Source: Gracilibacillus suaedae
Lineage (GTDB): Bacteria; Bacillota; Bacilli; Bacillales; Amphibacillaceae
Direction of reading: 5' to 3'
Assembly: GCF_017599345.1 (NCBI RefSeq)
Contig: NZ_JAGFVL010000014.1
Location: forward strand, 1-50,817
DNA length: 50,817 nucleotides
Shown here one piece after another: positions 27,121-37,083 of the stretch. Made by a program: the position numbers and the translations under genes. Each line of letters begins with the position of its first letter. Positions within the stretch are counted from its first letter, which is position 1. Under the pieces are notes generated by a model. It ran no database searches and was not told where the DNA came from. It saw only the letters and a program-made list of their open reading frames with translations.

Positions 27121-28434
27121 CTATTTTTTCTTATATTGATTTCTTTCTATTTTCTTTTTTACTCTTTGCTGTTGCTTTTTCATTTTTTTCTTATAACCTG
27201 GCTTCACTTTTTTCGGTTTCCTTATTTGTTGCCATGCCTTTTTTTCAATCTCTGATTCCCCTCGTTCACGCTTTTGCCTAATATTCCAGGCTTTAGCTTC
27301 ACGCCACTCACCTTTTACTACATCATAAAACGTAAAAGTTAATCCTTTTTTTTCTAGTTTCTTAATAAGTACAATATCTTCTTCATGGTAAAGGCTAATT
27401 GCTGTACCTTCCATGCCTGCACGAGCTGTTCTACCCACACGATGCAAATAAAATGATTCTTCTTTTGGTAATTCTGCATTAATCACATGACTGACACCCT
27501 TAATATCGATACCACGTGCAGCCAGATCAGTTGCGACAATATATTGATACTTCAACTGCTGAATTTCTTTAAGTACTCTTTTTCGTTCCCGTTGATTAAG
27601 ACCACCATGTATCAGTCCAACCTCTAACCCTTTAGCCTGTAATTGATCCCCTAATTGATTAGCATTATCCTTACCATTGGTGAAAATAATAGCTAAATAT
27701 GGTTGAATGACCTTAGAAATATCAAAAATGACATCAGCTTGTTCACGGTGTCTAAGGTCAATTAACCGATGCTCCAACCTCTCAGGAGCTAAGCGGTCAT
27801 CAATGTCGACATAAAGGGGTGCATGTAAGTATTTCTTGAGAAATGGCTGTAATTTCTCTGGAATCGTAGCTGAGAACACCATCACTTGAATATTAGGATC
27901 TGCATTAGTGAGAATCCGGTCAATTTCTTCAATAAGACCTAATTCCAACATTAAATCTGTTTCATCGATCACAAATGAACGCGCGGAATAAATATCTAAT
28001 ACACCTTCTTGTATTAAATCTAAAATACGCCCTGGTGTACCTACAACGATATGTGGAGGTTGCTTCATTTTTTCCACCATTCTTTTTTTATCAGTTCCAC
28101 CGATAATTAACTTTGCACGCCAATCAGCCTCATTTCCAGAAAACTGCATAATTTTCTTCACTTCATCATATATTTGGCTAGCAAGTTCTCTTGTTGGTGC
28201 AGTTAAAACAACCTGGGTTTCGAATTGATTTGTGTCGATTTTATTCAATAATGGGATTAAAAAGGCATGAGTTTTCCCTGATCCAGTTTCTGATTGTCCA
28301 ATAATGTCTTTTCCTTTTAAAGCCTCTGGAATGACCTTGGCTTGAATTGCAGTGGGCTCATAAAATCCTAGCTTGCCAATCACTTCATTCATCCAATCAT
28401 TCAACGCATATTGTTTAAATAGATGCTTTTCCAT
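27121..28434 (-). CDS. cshB: DEAD-box RNA helicase CshB, with DETD motif II
   Basis: ATP-dependent RNA helicase for RNA folding and decay, important at low temperature. Motifs in order: Q-motif near GFYEPTAIQ, motif I SETGSGKT, Ia PTREL, Ib [29 protein letters not shown] and [10 protein letters not shown]. Motif II reads DETD instead of DEAD; the aspartates and glutamate that bind Mg-ATP are kept. A basic lysine-rich tail (about 390-437) is likely to bind RNA. The 437-aa length and the place next to nfo identify it as CshB/YqfR. Confidence 0.95.
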   Translation of the reverse strand: MEKHLFKQYALNDWMNEVIGKLGFYEPTAIQAKVIPEALKGKDIIGQSETGSGKTHAFLIPLLNKIDTNQFETQVVLTAPTRELASQIYDEVKKIMQFSGNEADWRAKLIIGGTDKKRMVEKMKQPPHIVVGTPGRILDLIQEGVLDIYSARSFVIDETDLMLELGLIEEIDRILTNADPNIQVMVFSATIPEKLQPFLKKYLHAPLYVDIDDRLAPERLEHRLIDLRHREQADVIFDISKVIQPYLAIIFTNGKDNANQLGDQLQAKGLEVGLIHGGLNQRERKRVLKEIQQLKYQYIVATDLAARGIDIKGVSHVINAELPKEESFYLHRVGRTARAGMEGTAISLYHEEDIVLIKKLEKKGLTFTFYDVVKGEWREAKAWNIRQKRERGESEIEKKAWQQIRKPKKVKPGYKKKMKKQQQRVKKKIERNQYKKK

Positions 28435-28463
28435 GTTATTCTCCTTCTAGTTAACAAATATCT

Positions 28464-28492
28464 TTGTCAATTGTAGCAAATACCTTTATAAT
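28464..28492 (+). promoter_or_regulatory. SigA promoter of ispH
   Basis: TTGTCA (28464-28469), a 17-base spacer and TATAAT (28487-28492). The start of ispH is about 78 bases downstream. The divergent cshB gene begins at 28434. Confidence 0.8.
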
Positions 28493-28570
28493 ATAAGTAT
28501 TGGACAAATTCAAGTCCGCTATTAAACATTTTACTTGATCTCTAGTAGAAAGTACAGAGGGGGAACCAGA

Positions 28571-29515
28571 ATGGAAGTAATTAAGATTGCTCCTAGAGGG
28601 TATTGCTATGGAGTTGTCGATGCAATGGTAATTGCTCAAAATGCAGTAAAGGATCCCAATCTACCTCGCCCTATTTATATACTTGGTATGATTGTTCATA
28701 ATTCGCACGTAACCAATGCCTTCCAAGAACAAGGTGTTTACACATTAGATGGAAAAAATCGTGAAGAGCTGTTAGAGGAAATTGAAGATGGGACAGTTAT
28801 TTTCACAGCTCACGGTGTATCGCCGGAAGTGAAGAAACGTGCAGAAGAAAAAGGATTGACTGTTCTTGATGCAACATGTCCGGATGTTACAAGAACACAT
28901 GATTTGATTCGTGAGAAAGTTAAAAACAATTACGAAATTGTCTACATTGGTAAGAAAGGCCATCCAGAACCTGAGGGTGCAGTAGGTGTCGCACCGGAAC
29001 ATGTTCATTTAATACAAAATCAAGAAGATGTTGAAAACTTAAATATTGATGCTGAAAAAATCTTAGTAACCAATCAAACTACAATGAGTCAGTGGGATGT
29101 TCATGATGTGATGCTCAAAGTACAGGAGAAATACCCGCAAACTGAGATGGAACAAGAAATCTGTATGGCAACCCAGGTTCGCCAAGAAGCGGTAGCGGAA
29201 CAAGCAAAAGATGCTGATTTAACTTTAGTTGTTGGAGATCCACGCAGTAATAACTCCAACCGCTTAGCACAAGTTTCCATTGAGAAAGCTGGTACTCAAG
29301 CACATCGAATCGCTGATGTATCTGAGATTCAATATGAATGGTTAGAAGGTGTGTCAAAAGTTGCCGTCACTGCTGGTGCATCAACACCGACACCAATTGC
29401 AAAAGAAGTTATCAAATTCATCGAATTATATGACCCCAATAATCCCGAAACATGGGATCGTACGTCAAAAGTAAAGAAAGATAAAATTTTACCAAAAGTA
29501 AAAGCCAAAAAATAA
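28571..29515 (+). CDS. ispH: 4-hydroxy-3-methylbut-2-enyl diphosphate reductase IspH
   Basis: [4Fe-4S] enzyme of the last MEP-pathway step, making IPP and DMAPP. The three cluster cysteines are C12 in PRGYCYGV, one in DATCPDVTR (near 96), and one in [12 protein letters not shown] (near 193). The substrate histidines are in IVHNSHV and GKKGHPE. I chose the ATG at 28571 (314 aa) because GAGGGGG lies upstream with good spacing; the longer frame starts before it. Same place as B. subtilis yqfP. Confidence 0.97.
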   Translation: MEVIKIAPRGYCYGVVDAMVIAQNAVKDPNLPRPIYILGMIVHNSHVTNAFQEQGVYTLDGKNREELLEEIEDGTVIFTAHGVSPEVKKRAEEKGLTVLDATCPDVTRTHDLIREKVKNNYEIVYIGKKGHPEPEGAVGVAPEHVHLIQNQEDVENLNIDAEKILVTNQTTMSQWDVHDVMLKVQEKYPQTEMEQEICMATQVRQEAVAEQAKDADLTLVVGDPRSNNSNRLAQVSIEKAGTQAHRIADVSEIQYEWLEGVSKVAVTAGASTPTPIAKEVIKFIELYDPNNPETWDRTSKVKKDKILPKVKAKK

Positions 29516-29546
29516 GAAGCAGACACCTTTCCGGTGCCTGCTTCTT
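29514..29546 (+). terminator. Hairpin after ispH
   Basis: A stem with 9 bp (AAGAAGCAG and complement), one mismatch and four more pairs (CACC/GGTG). It overlaps the stop codon. The T-tail is weak. Confidence 0.7.
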
Positions 29547-29572
29547 ATGTACATAAACTGTGTAAAGCTGGG

Positions 29573-29761
29573 TTTAGTGCGGACATTTGTTCCGTTATTT
29601 GTAACAAAAGTGGTCTATTTAAGGTGATCGCGGACATCTATTCCGCTATTCATCGAAAATAGTACTAATATAAGCCAAAATGAACGAAATAAGGGATTCA
29701 ATGTCCGCTTACATCGAAAAACGGGTGATTTTCAGTCAAATAACGCACTAAATGTCCGCTC
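29573..29761. repeat. Four-copy GCGGACAT repeat cluster
   Basis: Four copies of a roughly 23-bp unit starting GCGGACAT and ending with TATTT or TATTC are present: two on the plus strand (from 29579 and 29630) and two on the minus strand (ending 29708 and 29759). Copy 1 and copy 4 pair over 10 bp (GCGGACATTT) and 9 bp (CGTTATTTG), so the whole block could fold into a large hairpin. It fills the gap between the ends of ispH and yqfO. A plus-strand frame through it is a shadow. Confidence 0.8.
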
Positions 29762-29806
29762 AAAAAGTAGTTATCTCCTATGGATCAAACGAAATTAACT
29801 TTTTAC

Positions 29807-30919
29807 TTATTGGTAACGAAATGGATCGGTTGATAAGGTTGAGACCTCTACTTCGATTTTTTCTGGTAATGCATCAAGGTTTGCTAAAAAATAATCTTTT
29901 ACCGCTTCTTTCATTACTTCCTCTACATGGTGACCCGGATCAATCAAGCAAAGCCCCGCTTCCTCTGCATCTTGCGCTTCATGAAAGGTTATATCGCCAG
30001 TTACATATAGATCGGCACCAGCTTTACGTGCTACATCGATATACGCTTTACCACTGCCACCAAGTACAGCAATCTTCTTAATCAATTGATCTTGATCGCC
30101 AACATAACGTAATGCTGGGATATTTAAATTGCGTTTTACTACTTCTACATATTCTGATAATTTCATCGGATGAGCCAGCTTACCGATCCTGCCTAACCCC
30201 TCTTGATTACCTTTATTAGCAAGTGGTACTAGGTCATAGGCCATCTCTTCATATGGATGTGCTTTCTCCGCTGCTTGCAAGACAGATGACAACTGGGACT
30301 TTTTTATAATGGTTTCTACTTTATACTCATCTACTTCTTCTATTTTCCCTTGTGTACCAAGGAAAGGATTAGTCCCTTCTAATGGTTTAAAAGCACCTGT
30401 TCCAAAAGCCCTGAAGGTACAATGACTGTAATTACCAATGTGCCCTGCTCCAGCATCTCCTATTTTCTCGACCACAACATTCAAGTGTGATTGTGGAACA
30501 TAGACAATAAATTTCAACAACTGTTCTTCTATGGTTGGTACTAAAGCCTTTGTATTGATTAGCTCTAACCTTTGTGCTAACAGGTCATTTACACCTCCAC
30601 TGACTACATCCAGATTGGTATGGGCTGCATAGACGGTGATATTGTGCTGAATTAACTTTTTCACCACTCTGCCTTTAGGATCTTGAAAATCAATATGCTT
30701 TAAACCTTTGAATAGAAGCGGATGATGCGCAATAATAAAGTCGACATTTTTCTCGATCGCTTCATCTACGACAGCATCTGTCACATCTAACGTGATCATA
30801 ATTTTATTCACTTTTTGGTCCTTTGCTCCTACTTGTAAGCCAACATTATCCCAAGACTCTGCATAATGCGTAGGAACCCATTTCTCGAATAAACGGATTA
30901 CATCTTTAACGGTTGACAT
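29807..30919 (-). CDS. yqfO: Nif3-like dinuclear metal-centre protein YqfO
   Basis: A 370-aa protein of the Nif3 (GTP cyclohydrolase I type 2-like) family, whose function remains unclear. The metal-binding motif FIIAHHPLLFKG (about 60-71) and a second site near the C-terminus with DITFHEAQDA are present. The middle part (about 130-240) is the PII-like insert typical of the long Bacillus form. Its start overlaps the trmK 3' end by 14 bases, and GAGGAGG lies in that overlap. The order yqfO-trmK-cccA-sigA-dnaG matches B. subtilis. Confidence 0.94.
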   Translation of the reverse strand: MSTVKDVIRLFEKWVPTHYAESWDNVGLQVGAKDQKVNKIMITLDVTDAVVDEAIEKNVDFIIAHHPLLFKGLKHIDFQDPKGRVVKKLIQHNITVYAAHTNLDVVSGGVNDLLAQRLELINTKALVPTIEEQLLKFIVYVPQSHLNVVVEKIGDAGAGHIGNYSHCTFRAFGTGAFKPLEGTNPFLGTQGKIEEVDEYKVETIIKKSQLSSVLQAAEKAHPYEEMAYDLVPLANKGNQEGLGRIGKLAHPMKLSEYVEVVKRNLNIPALRYVGDQDQLIKKIAVLGGSGKAYIDVARKAGADLYVTGDITFHEAQDAEEAGLCLIDPGHHVEEVMKEAVKDYFLANLDALPEKIEVEVSTLSTDPFRYQ

Positions 30920-31598
30920 CTTCTATTACCTCCTCAATCCATTCCATCTCTGTTTCAAGCTTCTTTATTTTGTCAACTGGCAAGTTTGTAGCTTGTTTCA
31001 TTTGATTGACTAGCTTGATACGTTTTTCTTTCTCATTACGCCATTTGTTAAAAAAAACTTCACTTTTTTCTTGTAAAAGATATGGACCAAATAATAGTTC
31101 TTTCTCGGAAAATTGTGAGGGGGTATTTTGATAATCACTAACTATGATCTCATAAATATATCCATCCTCTGAAATAATCTCTTCTGCGACAATCTGATAA
31201 TGATGATCGATTAACCACTTACGAACAATTTGAGCGTCTATATTAGGTTGTAGAATTAATCGGGAGACACCAGATAATTTTGCCTTACCTTCCTCCAATA
31301 TGGTTCGAATTAGTTTCCCTCCCATACCAGCAATGGTAATTTGATTCACTTCTTTTTCTTTAATCACATCCAAGCCATTCCCTTTTCGTACTTCAATTCG
31401 GTCAGCTAGTCCATATTCTCCAACGGTTTGCTTTGCCCTTTCAAACGGACCTTGGTTAACTTCCCCGGCAATGGCTGTTGCATGTTCGTGCCGTGAACAT
31501 ACATAGCATGGTAGATAAGCATGGTCAGAACCAATATCAGCAAAATGAACCGGCTTGTGCAAGTAATCGGCTAATTTTTCTAGTCTTTTGGATAGCAT
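30906..31598 (-). CDS. trmK: tRNA (adenine-22-N1)-methyltransferase TrmK
   Basis: SAM-dependent enzyme that methylates A22 of tRNA. The SAM-binding region is VHFADIGSDHAYLPCYV (about 18-34), followed by VRKGNGLDVI and the catalytic-loop region ITIAGMGGKLIRTIL. A C-terminal coiled coil (about 185-228) is typical of TrmK/YqfN. The 230-aa length is normal. It overlaps yqfO by 14 bases, so the two are translated together. Confidence 0.95.
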   Translation of the reverse strand: MLSKRLEKLADYLHKPVHFADIGSDHAYLPCYVCSRHEHATAIAGEVNQGPFERAKQTVGEYGLADRIEVRKGNGLDVIKEKEVNQITIAGMGGKLIRTILEEGKAKLSGVSRLILQPNIDAQIVRKWLIDHHYQIVAEEIISEDGYIYEIIVSDYQNTPSQFSEKELLFGPYLLQEKSEVFFNKWRNEKEKRIKLVNQMKQATNLPVDKIKKLETEMEWIEEVIEDVNR

Positions 31599-31632
31599 GT
31601 TTTTAGTCCCTTCTTAACTATATTGAAAGATG

Positions 31633-31664
31633 AAAAAAGCCTTCTGTCGACACAGAAAGCTTTT
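31633..31664 (-). terminator. Terminator of cccA
   Basis: Minus strand: AGCTTTCTG, a 6-base loop, CAGAAGGCT (one G-T pair), then a T run. It lies 7 bases past the cccA stop. Confidence 0.8.
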
Positions 31665-31670
31665 GCAAAT

Positions 31671-32030
31671 TTATTCTTGCCCCTCAGAGAGCCATTCCGC
31701 CAATACTGCAGCTTCTTCGTTCGTTACTAAACCACCTGGCATATTACCATTCTCGGAACCGTTGATAATCATACTTTCAATTTCCTCAACACTTAATCTC
31801 TCATGAACATCATTAAGCGATGGACCACTTCCACCTTCTAAGTCACCACCGTGACATCCAATACAGCTTTGAATTAGTGCTTCTGGATCAGCTTCTGTTG
31901 TTTCACCTTCACCATCTCCACCAGTTGCAATTCTTTCTTGTTCGTTGAGACCAAATACGGATAAAATGATCATCGCTAAAATCCCAAGAACAGCAATAAG
32001 TGCAAAAGGTATAATTGGATTTTTCTTCAT
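31671..32030 (-). CDS. cccA: Membrane-anchored cytochrome c550
   Basis: A 119-aa c-type cytochrome with one N-terminal membrane helix (about 6-26), an acidic linker and a haem domain. The haem motif is CIGCH and the axial methionine lies in NGNMPGG. GGAGG is 8 bases before the ATG at 32030; the longer frame starts upstream of that site. It probably carries electrons between the bc complex and a terminal oxidase outside the membrane. The place next to sigA matches B. subtilis cccA. Confidence 0.95.
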   Translation of the reverse strand: MKKNPIIPFALIAVLGILAMIILSVFGLNEQERIATGGDGEGETTEADPEALIQSCIGCHGGDLEGGSGPSLNDVHERLSVEEIESMIINGSENGNMPGGLVTNEEAAVLAEWLSEGQE

Positions 32031-32174
32031 CGTTTTTTCCTCCTTCAATGACACGTCAAGTTGGGTTTTACGTACCAACAAATTTTTCTACTATGTATAA
32101 ATGGAAAACCATCTTTATTTTACTTCAAAAAGGACAAATAGAAAAGTGATACTCATTAAAATTCATGAAAATGT

Positions 32175-32711
32175 CTAAAAATAATAGAAACCAAGCATAA
32201 TGATTAGAATAATTAAAATAAAAACACCTGCCACTTGCATAAAAAATTGTTTTTTAAACTTTCCATATGTAATCCAGGATATACTATTAATAAAAATCCA
32301 TAAATAGGTTATCCACCATTTCTTTATATAATCATTCATCCATAACACGGTAACAAATAAAAATACTACAAAAAATATCATGATAGCATAAGAATCTTGC
32401 AATCCGCTATGCCGTGAAAAGATTTTAATCATTGCGAACGCTATACAGAGTGTGAGAACGATACCAATTATCTGTACCAATCGATTATCTGTAAACTGAA
32501 AAATAAAAAACGGCAATAATATGAGTAAGGTGTCCATAAAATAAAATAGCAAATAATAGGGTGTATGTTTCGTTTCTTGCTTTTTCTCTGATAGCCCTTC
32601 ACCTTCCGTATAAAGAGCTAGCAAGAAATCACAATACTGATTTGGTAACAGTTGATGAGTTTTCCAATAATTAATTTCATTAATTATTGTTTGCTTACGT
32701 TCTTCTTCCAT
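32175..32711 (-). CDS. Multi-pass membrane protein of unknown function
   Basis: A 178-aa protein. An N-terminal soluble part (about 1-45) carries NEINYWKTHQLLPNQYCDFLLALYTEG, a pattern I recall from uncharacterised Bacillaceae membrane proteins. About five membrane helices follow. GGAG lies 9 bases before the ATG at 32711; a TTG at 32726 is in frame but overlaps the site. No function is known and nothing in the neighbours (cccA, sigA) explains it. Confidence 0.78.
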   Translation of the reverse strand: MEEERKQTIINEINYWKTHQLLPNQYCDFLLALYTEGEGLSEKKQETKHTPYYLLFYFMDTLLILLPFFIFQFTDNRLVQIIGIVLTLCIAFAMIKIFSRHSGLQDSYAIMIFFVVFLFVTVLWMNDYIKKWWITYLWIFINSISWITYGKFKKQFFMQVAGVFILIILIIMLGFYYF

Positions 32712-32795
32712 TAATACCATCTCCAAGTCTGAACCACTTTAACCATTATATCGGATAATTAGGTGAAACATTGATAGTCTAAGCAAATATTTAAA

Positions 32796-32830
32796 AATGA
32801 ACTATCTTCTAAAAAAGAAGATAGTTCATT
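32796..32830 (-). terminator. Terminator of the dnaG-sigA operon
   Basis: A 15-bp perfect stem (arm AATGAACTATCTTCT) with a 5-base A/T loop, followed by TTTAAATATTTG on the minus strand. It lies 15 bases past the sigA stop codon. Confidence 0.9.
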
Positions 32831-32845
32831 AATCACCATAAAGAT

Positions 32846-33961
32846 TTATTCCAAGAAATCTTTTAATCGTTTGCTACGACTTGGATGACGTAATTTTCGT
32901 AGTGCCTTTGCTTCAATTTGACGAATTCTTTCACGAGTAACGCCAAATACTTTACCGACCTCTTCTAATGTTCTTGTTCTGCCATCATCTAAACCAAAAC
33001 GCAATCGAAGCACATTCTCTTCACGATCTGTTAGTGTATCTAAGACATCTTCTAATTGTTCTTTTAATAACTCATATGCTGCATGATCAGACGGTGATGT
33101 AGCTTCTTGGTCCTCAATAAAGTCTCCAAGGTGTGAGTCATCTTCTTCACCAATCGGTGTTTCCAATGATACAGGCTCTTGAGCAATCTTTAAAATTTCT
33201 CTTACCTTGTCAGGTGTTAAATCCATATCCTTCGCAATTTCTTCTGGCGTTGGTTCTCTTCCCAGATCTTGTAGTAATTGACGTTGAACACGAATCAGTT
33301 TATTGATTGTTTCTACCATATGAACTGGAATTCTGATCGTTCTTGCCTGGTCAGCAATTGCTCTTGTAATGGCTTGTCGAATCCACCAGGTTGCATAGGT
33401 ACTGAACTTAAACCCTTTACGGAAATCGAATTTTTCTACTGCTTTTATAAGACCCATATTACCTTCTTGAATAAGGTCTAGAAATAGCATACCGCGCCCT
33501 ACATAACGTTTGGCGATACTAACAACTAAACGAAGGTTTGCTTCAGCTAATCTCTTTTTAGCGTACTCATCACCTTCTTCAATTTTCTTAGCAAGATCAA
33601 TTTCTTCCGAAGCAGATAATAAATCAACTCGGCCAATTTCCTTTAAATACATACGAACTGGGTCGTTAATTTTAATTCCTAACGGTACACTTAAGTCATT
33701 TAGATCAAATTCTTCCTCTTTTGACAGCTGCTGCATGGTAGGATCTTCATCTGAATCTCCTATCACTTCAACACCTTGTTCATTCAGGTACTCATAAAAT
33801 TCATCCATTTGGTCAGATTCTAAGTCAAAATTTGATAACCTTTCTGCTACTTCCTCATATGCTAATACACCACGTTTTTTACCTAATTCCAATAATTGGT
33901 CTTTGGCCTGCTCAACTGTTAATTCAGCTTCTTTTGAACGTGACGGCTTGTTTTCTGCCAT
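32846..33961 (-). CDS. sigA: Principal RNA polymerase sigma factor SigA (RpoD)
   Basis: Housekeeping sigma factor. Region 1.1 is short as in Firmicutes; region 1.2 contains [13 protein letters not shown], region 2 [31 protein letters not shown] (-10 recognition), region 4.2 [20 protein letters not shown] (-35 recognition helix). The start at 33961 (371 aa) has AAGGAGG 7 bases upstream; the longer frame lies within dnaG. It follows dnaG by about 20 bases in the classical dnaG-sigA order, without rpsU. Confidence 0.98.
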   Translation of the reverse strand: MAENKPSRSKEAELTVEQAKDQLLELGKKRGVLAYEEVAERLSNFDLESDQMDEFYEYLNEQGVEVIGDSDEDPTMQQLSKEEEFDLNDLSVPLGIKINDPVRMYLKEIGRVDLLSASEEIDLAKKIEEGDEYAKKRLAEANLRLVVSIAKRYVGRGMLFLDLIQEGNMGLIKAVEKFDFRKGFKFSTYATWWIRQAITRAIADQARTIRIPVHMVETINKLIRVQRQLLQDLGREPTPEEIAKDMDLTPDKVREILKIAQEPVSLETPIGEEDDSHLGDFIEDQEATSPSDHAAYELLKEQLEDVLDTLTDREENVLRLRFGLDDGRTRTLEEVGKVFGVTRERIRQIEAKALRKLRHPSRSKRLKDFLE

Positions 33962-33981
33962 GAGTGCCCCTCCTTCCAAAA

Positions 33982-35805
33982 CTAACTCCAATTTTTCGAT
34001 TGTTGTTTTATCTTTATAATCTCCATTGCTACTTTAGCTGCTTCTTTTGGATCTGTTTTCTCTAACTGTTTCATTTGTTGTTGTAGTTGTTTCATTTGTT
34101 CACTGTCTGTCTGTTCTGATTGAATAAGATGAATATAATCTTGCAGCTCCTTCTCTGATATTTCCCAAGAATAATCCATCATCGATAACTCAACAACTGT
34201 TTGTTGAAGATTTGCATCATCCAGATATGTTAAAAAATGACTGGGATCAGGTGGATTCCCTTCTTCATAATATCCGTACAAATGGGTTACAATAATTTGA
34301 TGTTGCTCTAAATTGAACTTAGATCCAATCGTTTCTTTGACTTTTTCTGCAATGTGAGTATTTTGTAACATAAATGCGATTAACCGACGTTCTGCATTTT
34401 GATATGCTGGTGGCAAAACATTTAACTGTTTTGGTGTATATTTCTGTTGATTTCCACCATTAGTATTACCAAACCTTACTCGGTTATCATCATTTTTTTT
34501 GATATTTCGCATTTGAGACATTAATTCTTGTGTCAAAGCATCGTAAGCGAGATTAAATTCTTCTGCTAATTCTCGTATATAATGATCTCGTTCGATAGAA
34601 CTATCTAACTGTGCAATTTCCCCTATTACTCTTTCTACATATTGCAGTCGATCTCCTTCAAGTTTTAAATTAAAATTCTTTTTTAAATACTTCATAAGGA
34701 AGACCATTTCAGTATCTGCTGTTTCAATCACTTGTTTTCGAAAATTGTCGCTGCCATACTCTTGTATATATTGATCTGGATCATAATTATAAGGTAATGC
34801 TGCCACTTTTATGTTACAACCCACTTTTTTCAATAACTGAATAGCTTTATACGTAGCATTTTGGCCGGCATCATCGCCGTCATAACAAATGAGAACTGTA
34901 TCAACATACCTTCTTAAAAGACTGGCATGTGATTCGGTTAAAGAAGTTCCTAATGATGCAACCCCATTTGTAACACTTGCTTGATGAGCTGCAATTACGT
35001 CTGCAGAGCCTTCAAAAAGTATGACTTCTCCTTTTTTCCGAATTTCACTTCTTGCCAGATCAAAGTTGTAGAGTAATTTACTTTTCTTAAACAATGATGA
35101 TTCGGGACTATTCAAATATTTGGGTTCCTGATCTGAAATGGTTCTTCCTACAAATCCAACTGTTTTACCTAAATGATTACGAATTGGAAAAATAACTCTT
35201 GCTTGAAATCGATCATAATAGTTTCCTTCATTTCCAGCTGTTAATAATCCTGCATTTGCCATTACTTGTTTGTGGAAACCTTTTTTCTCTAAAAATTGTG
35301 CAATAAAATCTTTTGATATTGGCGAAAAACCAATTTGAAACTGATCGATTGCCTCATCTGAAAAACCTCTATCATATAGATATTCCAATGCCTTTTTTCC
35401 ATCTTTCGAATGACGTAATAAATGATGGTAAAGCTTAACCAACCACTGGTAAGCGTCTAAAATGGTCTGTTCTTCATTATTTACCCTTTCTGTTGCCGGT
35501 TCTTTCAATTCAGGAATTGACTGACCAGATTTTTCAGCTAAATATTGAATAGCCTGTTGAAAAGTATATCCTTCCATTTCCATAATAAATGTAATGACAT
35601 TGCCACCTTTGCCACAACCAAAACAATGATAAATTTGCTTATCTTGATTAACGGAAAAAGAAGGTGTGTTTTCAGAGTGAAAAGGGCAAAGTCCAAAATA
35701 GTTGCGACCTTGTTTCTTTAATTGAACATATTCTCCTACAATATCAACAACGTCATTCGCATGACGAAGTGATTCAATCGTTTCATCTGACACTTGATGG
35801 GCCAT
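33982..35805 (-). CDS. dnaG: DNA primase
   Basis: Makes RNA primers at the replication fork. The zinc domain (about 1-100) has [13 protein letters not shown] and [12 protein letters not shown]. The TOPRIM domain (about 255-345) has [11 protein letters not shown] and [11 protein letters not shown]. The C-terminal part (about 450-607) binds helicase. The 607-aa length is normal. The start has GGTGATAA directly upstream. It is upstream of sigA and after a 28-aa candidate leader ORF. Confidence 0.97.
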   Translation of the reverse strand: MAHQVSDETIESLRHANDVVDIVGEYVQLKKQGRNYFGLCPFHSENTPSFSVNQDKQIYHCFGCGKGGNVITFIMEMEGYTFQQAIQYLAEKSGQSIPELKEPATERVNNEEQTILDAYQWLVKLYHHLLRHSKDGKKALEYLYDRGFSDEAIDQFQIGFSPISKDFIAQFLEKKGFHKQVMANAGLLTAGNEGNYYDRFQARVIFPIRNHLGKTVGFVGRTISDQEPKYLNSPESSLFKKSKLLYNFDLARSEIRKKGEVILFEGSADVIAAHQASVTNGVASLGTSLTESHASLLRRYVDTVLICYDGDDAGQNATYKAIQLLKKVGCNIKVAALPYNYDPDQYIQEYGSDNFRKQVIETADTEMVFLMKYLKKNFNLKLEGDRLQYVERVIGEIAQLDSSIERDHYIRELAEEFNLAYDALTQELMSQMRNIKKNDDNRVRFGNTNGGNQQKYTPKQLNVLPPAYQNAERRLIAFMLQNTHIAEKVKETIGSKFNLEQHQIIVTHLYGYYEEGNPPDPSHFLTYLDDANLQQTVVELSMMDYSWEISEKELQDYIHLIQSEQTDSEQMKQLQQQMKQLEKTDPKEAAKVAMEIIKIKQQSKNWS

Positions 35806-35827
35806 TATTTATCACCATTTCTCACAA

Positions 35828-35914
35828 CTACTCAATATAAGGTTCGACAATTTTCTCATCCTCGGTATAAACAACAGCTATTACTGTGTAAACAGTACAG
35901 CCTCTTGTTAACAT
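35828..35914 (-). CDS. Candidate 28-aa ORF upstream of dnaG
   Basis: ATG at 35912-35914 with GGAGG just 4 bases upstream, running 28 codons to a TAG at 35828-35830. The product begins MLTRGCTVYTVIAVVYTEDE. Codon use looks like a real gene but the length gives little support. It lies 22 bases before dnaG, so it could be a leader peptide or the remnant of an upstream gene (B. subtilis has antE and yqxD here). I do not recognise it. Confidence 0.4.
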   Translation of the reverse strand: MLTRGCTVYTVIAVVYTEDEKIVEPYIE

Positions 35915-36227
35915 AATACCTCCAACTTAATTGTTATAAACACCATAAAAGAATATTTAATATTATCCATATGATAACAACTAGTTGAATAATGTCGAAA
36001 TAACAAAAAGTTCTTATGGATACATTATTCTACACAAAACCGCAAATTCCTGCTTAATTCTAAGTTTTTTTTGAAAAATGTTTTTCTTTCATACATAACA
36101 AGAAGTGAAATGTCTAACAAAAGCTTATTATATTAGTAAGTAATGTACATTTTATTGATAATATAAACATTTTCACAAAATATAATTATAATATATAATT
36201 AATATATTTTCCAACATCTTAACTTAT
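35915..36227. other. Intergenic region between ppsR and the dnaG operon
   Basis: About 310 bp of highly A/T-rich sequence upstream of the dnaG operon. It must hold the operon promoter, but I see no clear -35/-10 pair. No RNA gene or long inverted repeat is evident. B. subtilis has antE and yqxD between these genes; they are absent. Confidence 0.5.
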
Positions 36228-37067
36228 TTATTCATTTGCCTTGTTATCATGTATGTCCCAATAAGGTTGATTAATCATATTTAGTATAATATTAGCTGTT
36301 TCTTCGACAGCTTTACTCGACACATCAATCACTGGACAACCCAATTGCTGAATGATCTTATCAAAGTAATCTAATTCAGATTCGATTCGGTGCAAATTTG
36401 CATATGCAGCTTGATCATCCAGTCCAAGACTTTTCAGCCGTTCCTTCCTAATCCCATTTAACTTTTCAGGACTAATTCTTAGCCCAATACATTTATGGGT
36501 AGGAATGTTAAATAAGGAAGAAGGAGGTTCTACTTCTGGGACAATTGGGACATTCGCAACCTTTAATTGCTTGTGTGCTAAATATTGGGATAAAGGTGTC
36601 TTGGATGTTCGAGAAACTCCAATTAATACAATGTCTGCTTGTTCTACTCCTCTTGGATCTCTTCCATCATCATAGCGAACTGCAAATTCAATAGCTTCCA
36701 CTCTACTAAAATAATCTTCATCTAGCTTATGAATAAGTCCTGGCTCTTGTTTGGGTTTCTTTTGAAATTTTCTTTCCATTGCCTGGAGCATAGGACCCAT
36801 TATATCGACACATTCGACATTTTTATTAGCGGATTCCTGGATTAAAAACTCTCTGAACTTTGGGTTGACCAACGTGAATCCAATCATTGCCCCCAACTGT
36901 TTTGCGTGGTATACAGCACCACGCAAAACTTCGATATTTTCTACATAGGGGATGCGGTATAAATCATAGTCATTTTCACTCATAAATTGACTGAGTGCTG
37001 CTTTTGTTACTAATTCTGCTGTTTCACCCACTGAATCAGAAACAACATAAATGATTGCTTTTTCCAT
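36228..37067 (-). CDS. ppsR: Pyruvate, phosphate dikinase regulatory protein (PpsR/YqfL)
   Basis: Bifunctional kinase/pyrophosphorylase that switches pyruvate phosphate dikinase or PEP synthetase off and on by phosphorylating a threonine. The P-loop motif [15 protein letters not shown] (about 149-163) and the N-terminal [12 protein letters not shown] are typical of the family. The 279-aa length is normal. It follows glyS by 16 bases; in B. subtilis ccpN (yqzB) lies between them, and it is missing here. Confidence 0.92.
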   Translation of the reverse strand: MEKAIIYVVSDSVGETAELVTKAALSQFMSENDYDLYRIPYVENIEVLRGAVYHAKQLGAMIGFTLVNPKFREFLIQESANKNVECVDIMGPMLQAMERKFQKKPKQEPGLIHKLDEDYFSRVEAIEFAVRYDDGRDPRGVEQADIVLIGVSRTSKTPLSQYLAHKQLKVANVPIVPEVEPPSSLFNIPTHKCIGLRISPEKLNGIRKERLKSLGLDDQAAYANLHRIESELDYFDKIIQQLGCPVIDVSSKAVEETANIILNMINQPYWDIHDNKANE

Positions 37068-37083
37068 GAACGTGATGTCCTCC

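Noticed and set aside
29573-29761. CRISPR array
   Set aside because: Four repeat units, but two are inverted, spacers differ in length, repeats diverge, and no cas gene is near.
29752-30081. 109-codon plus-strand ORF
   Set aside because: It starts in the repeat cluster and is antisense to yqfO; leucine-rich shadow frame.
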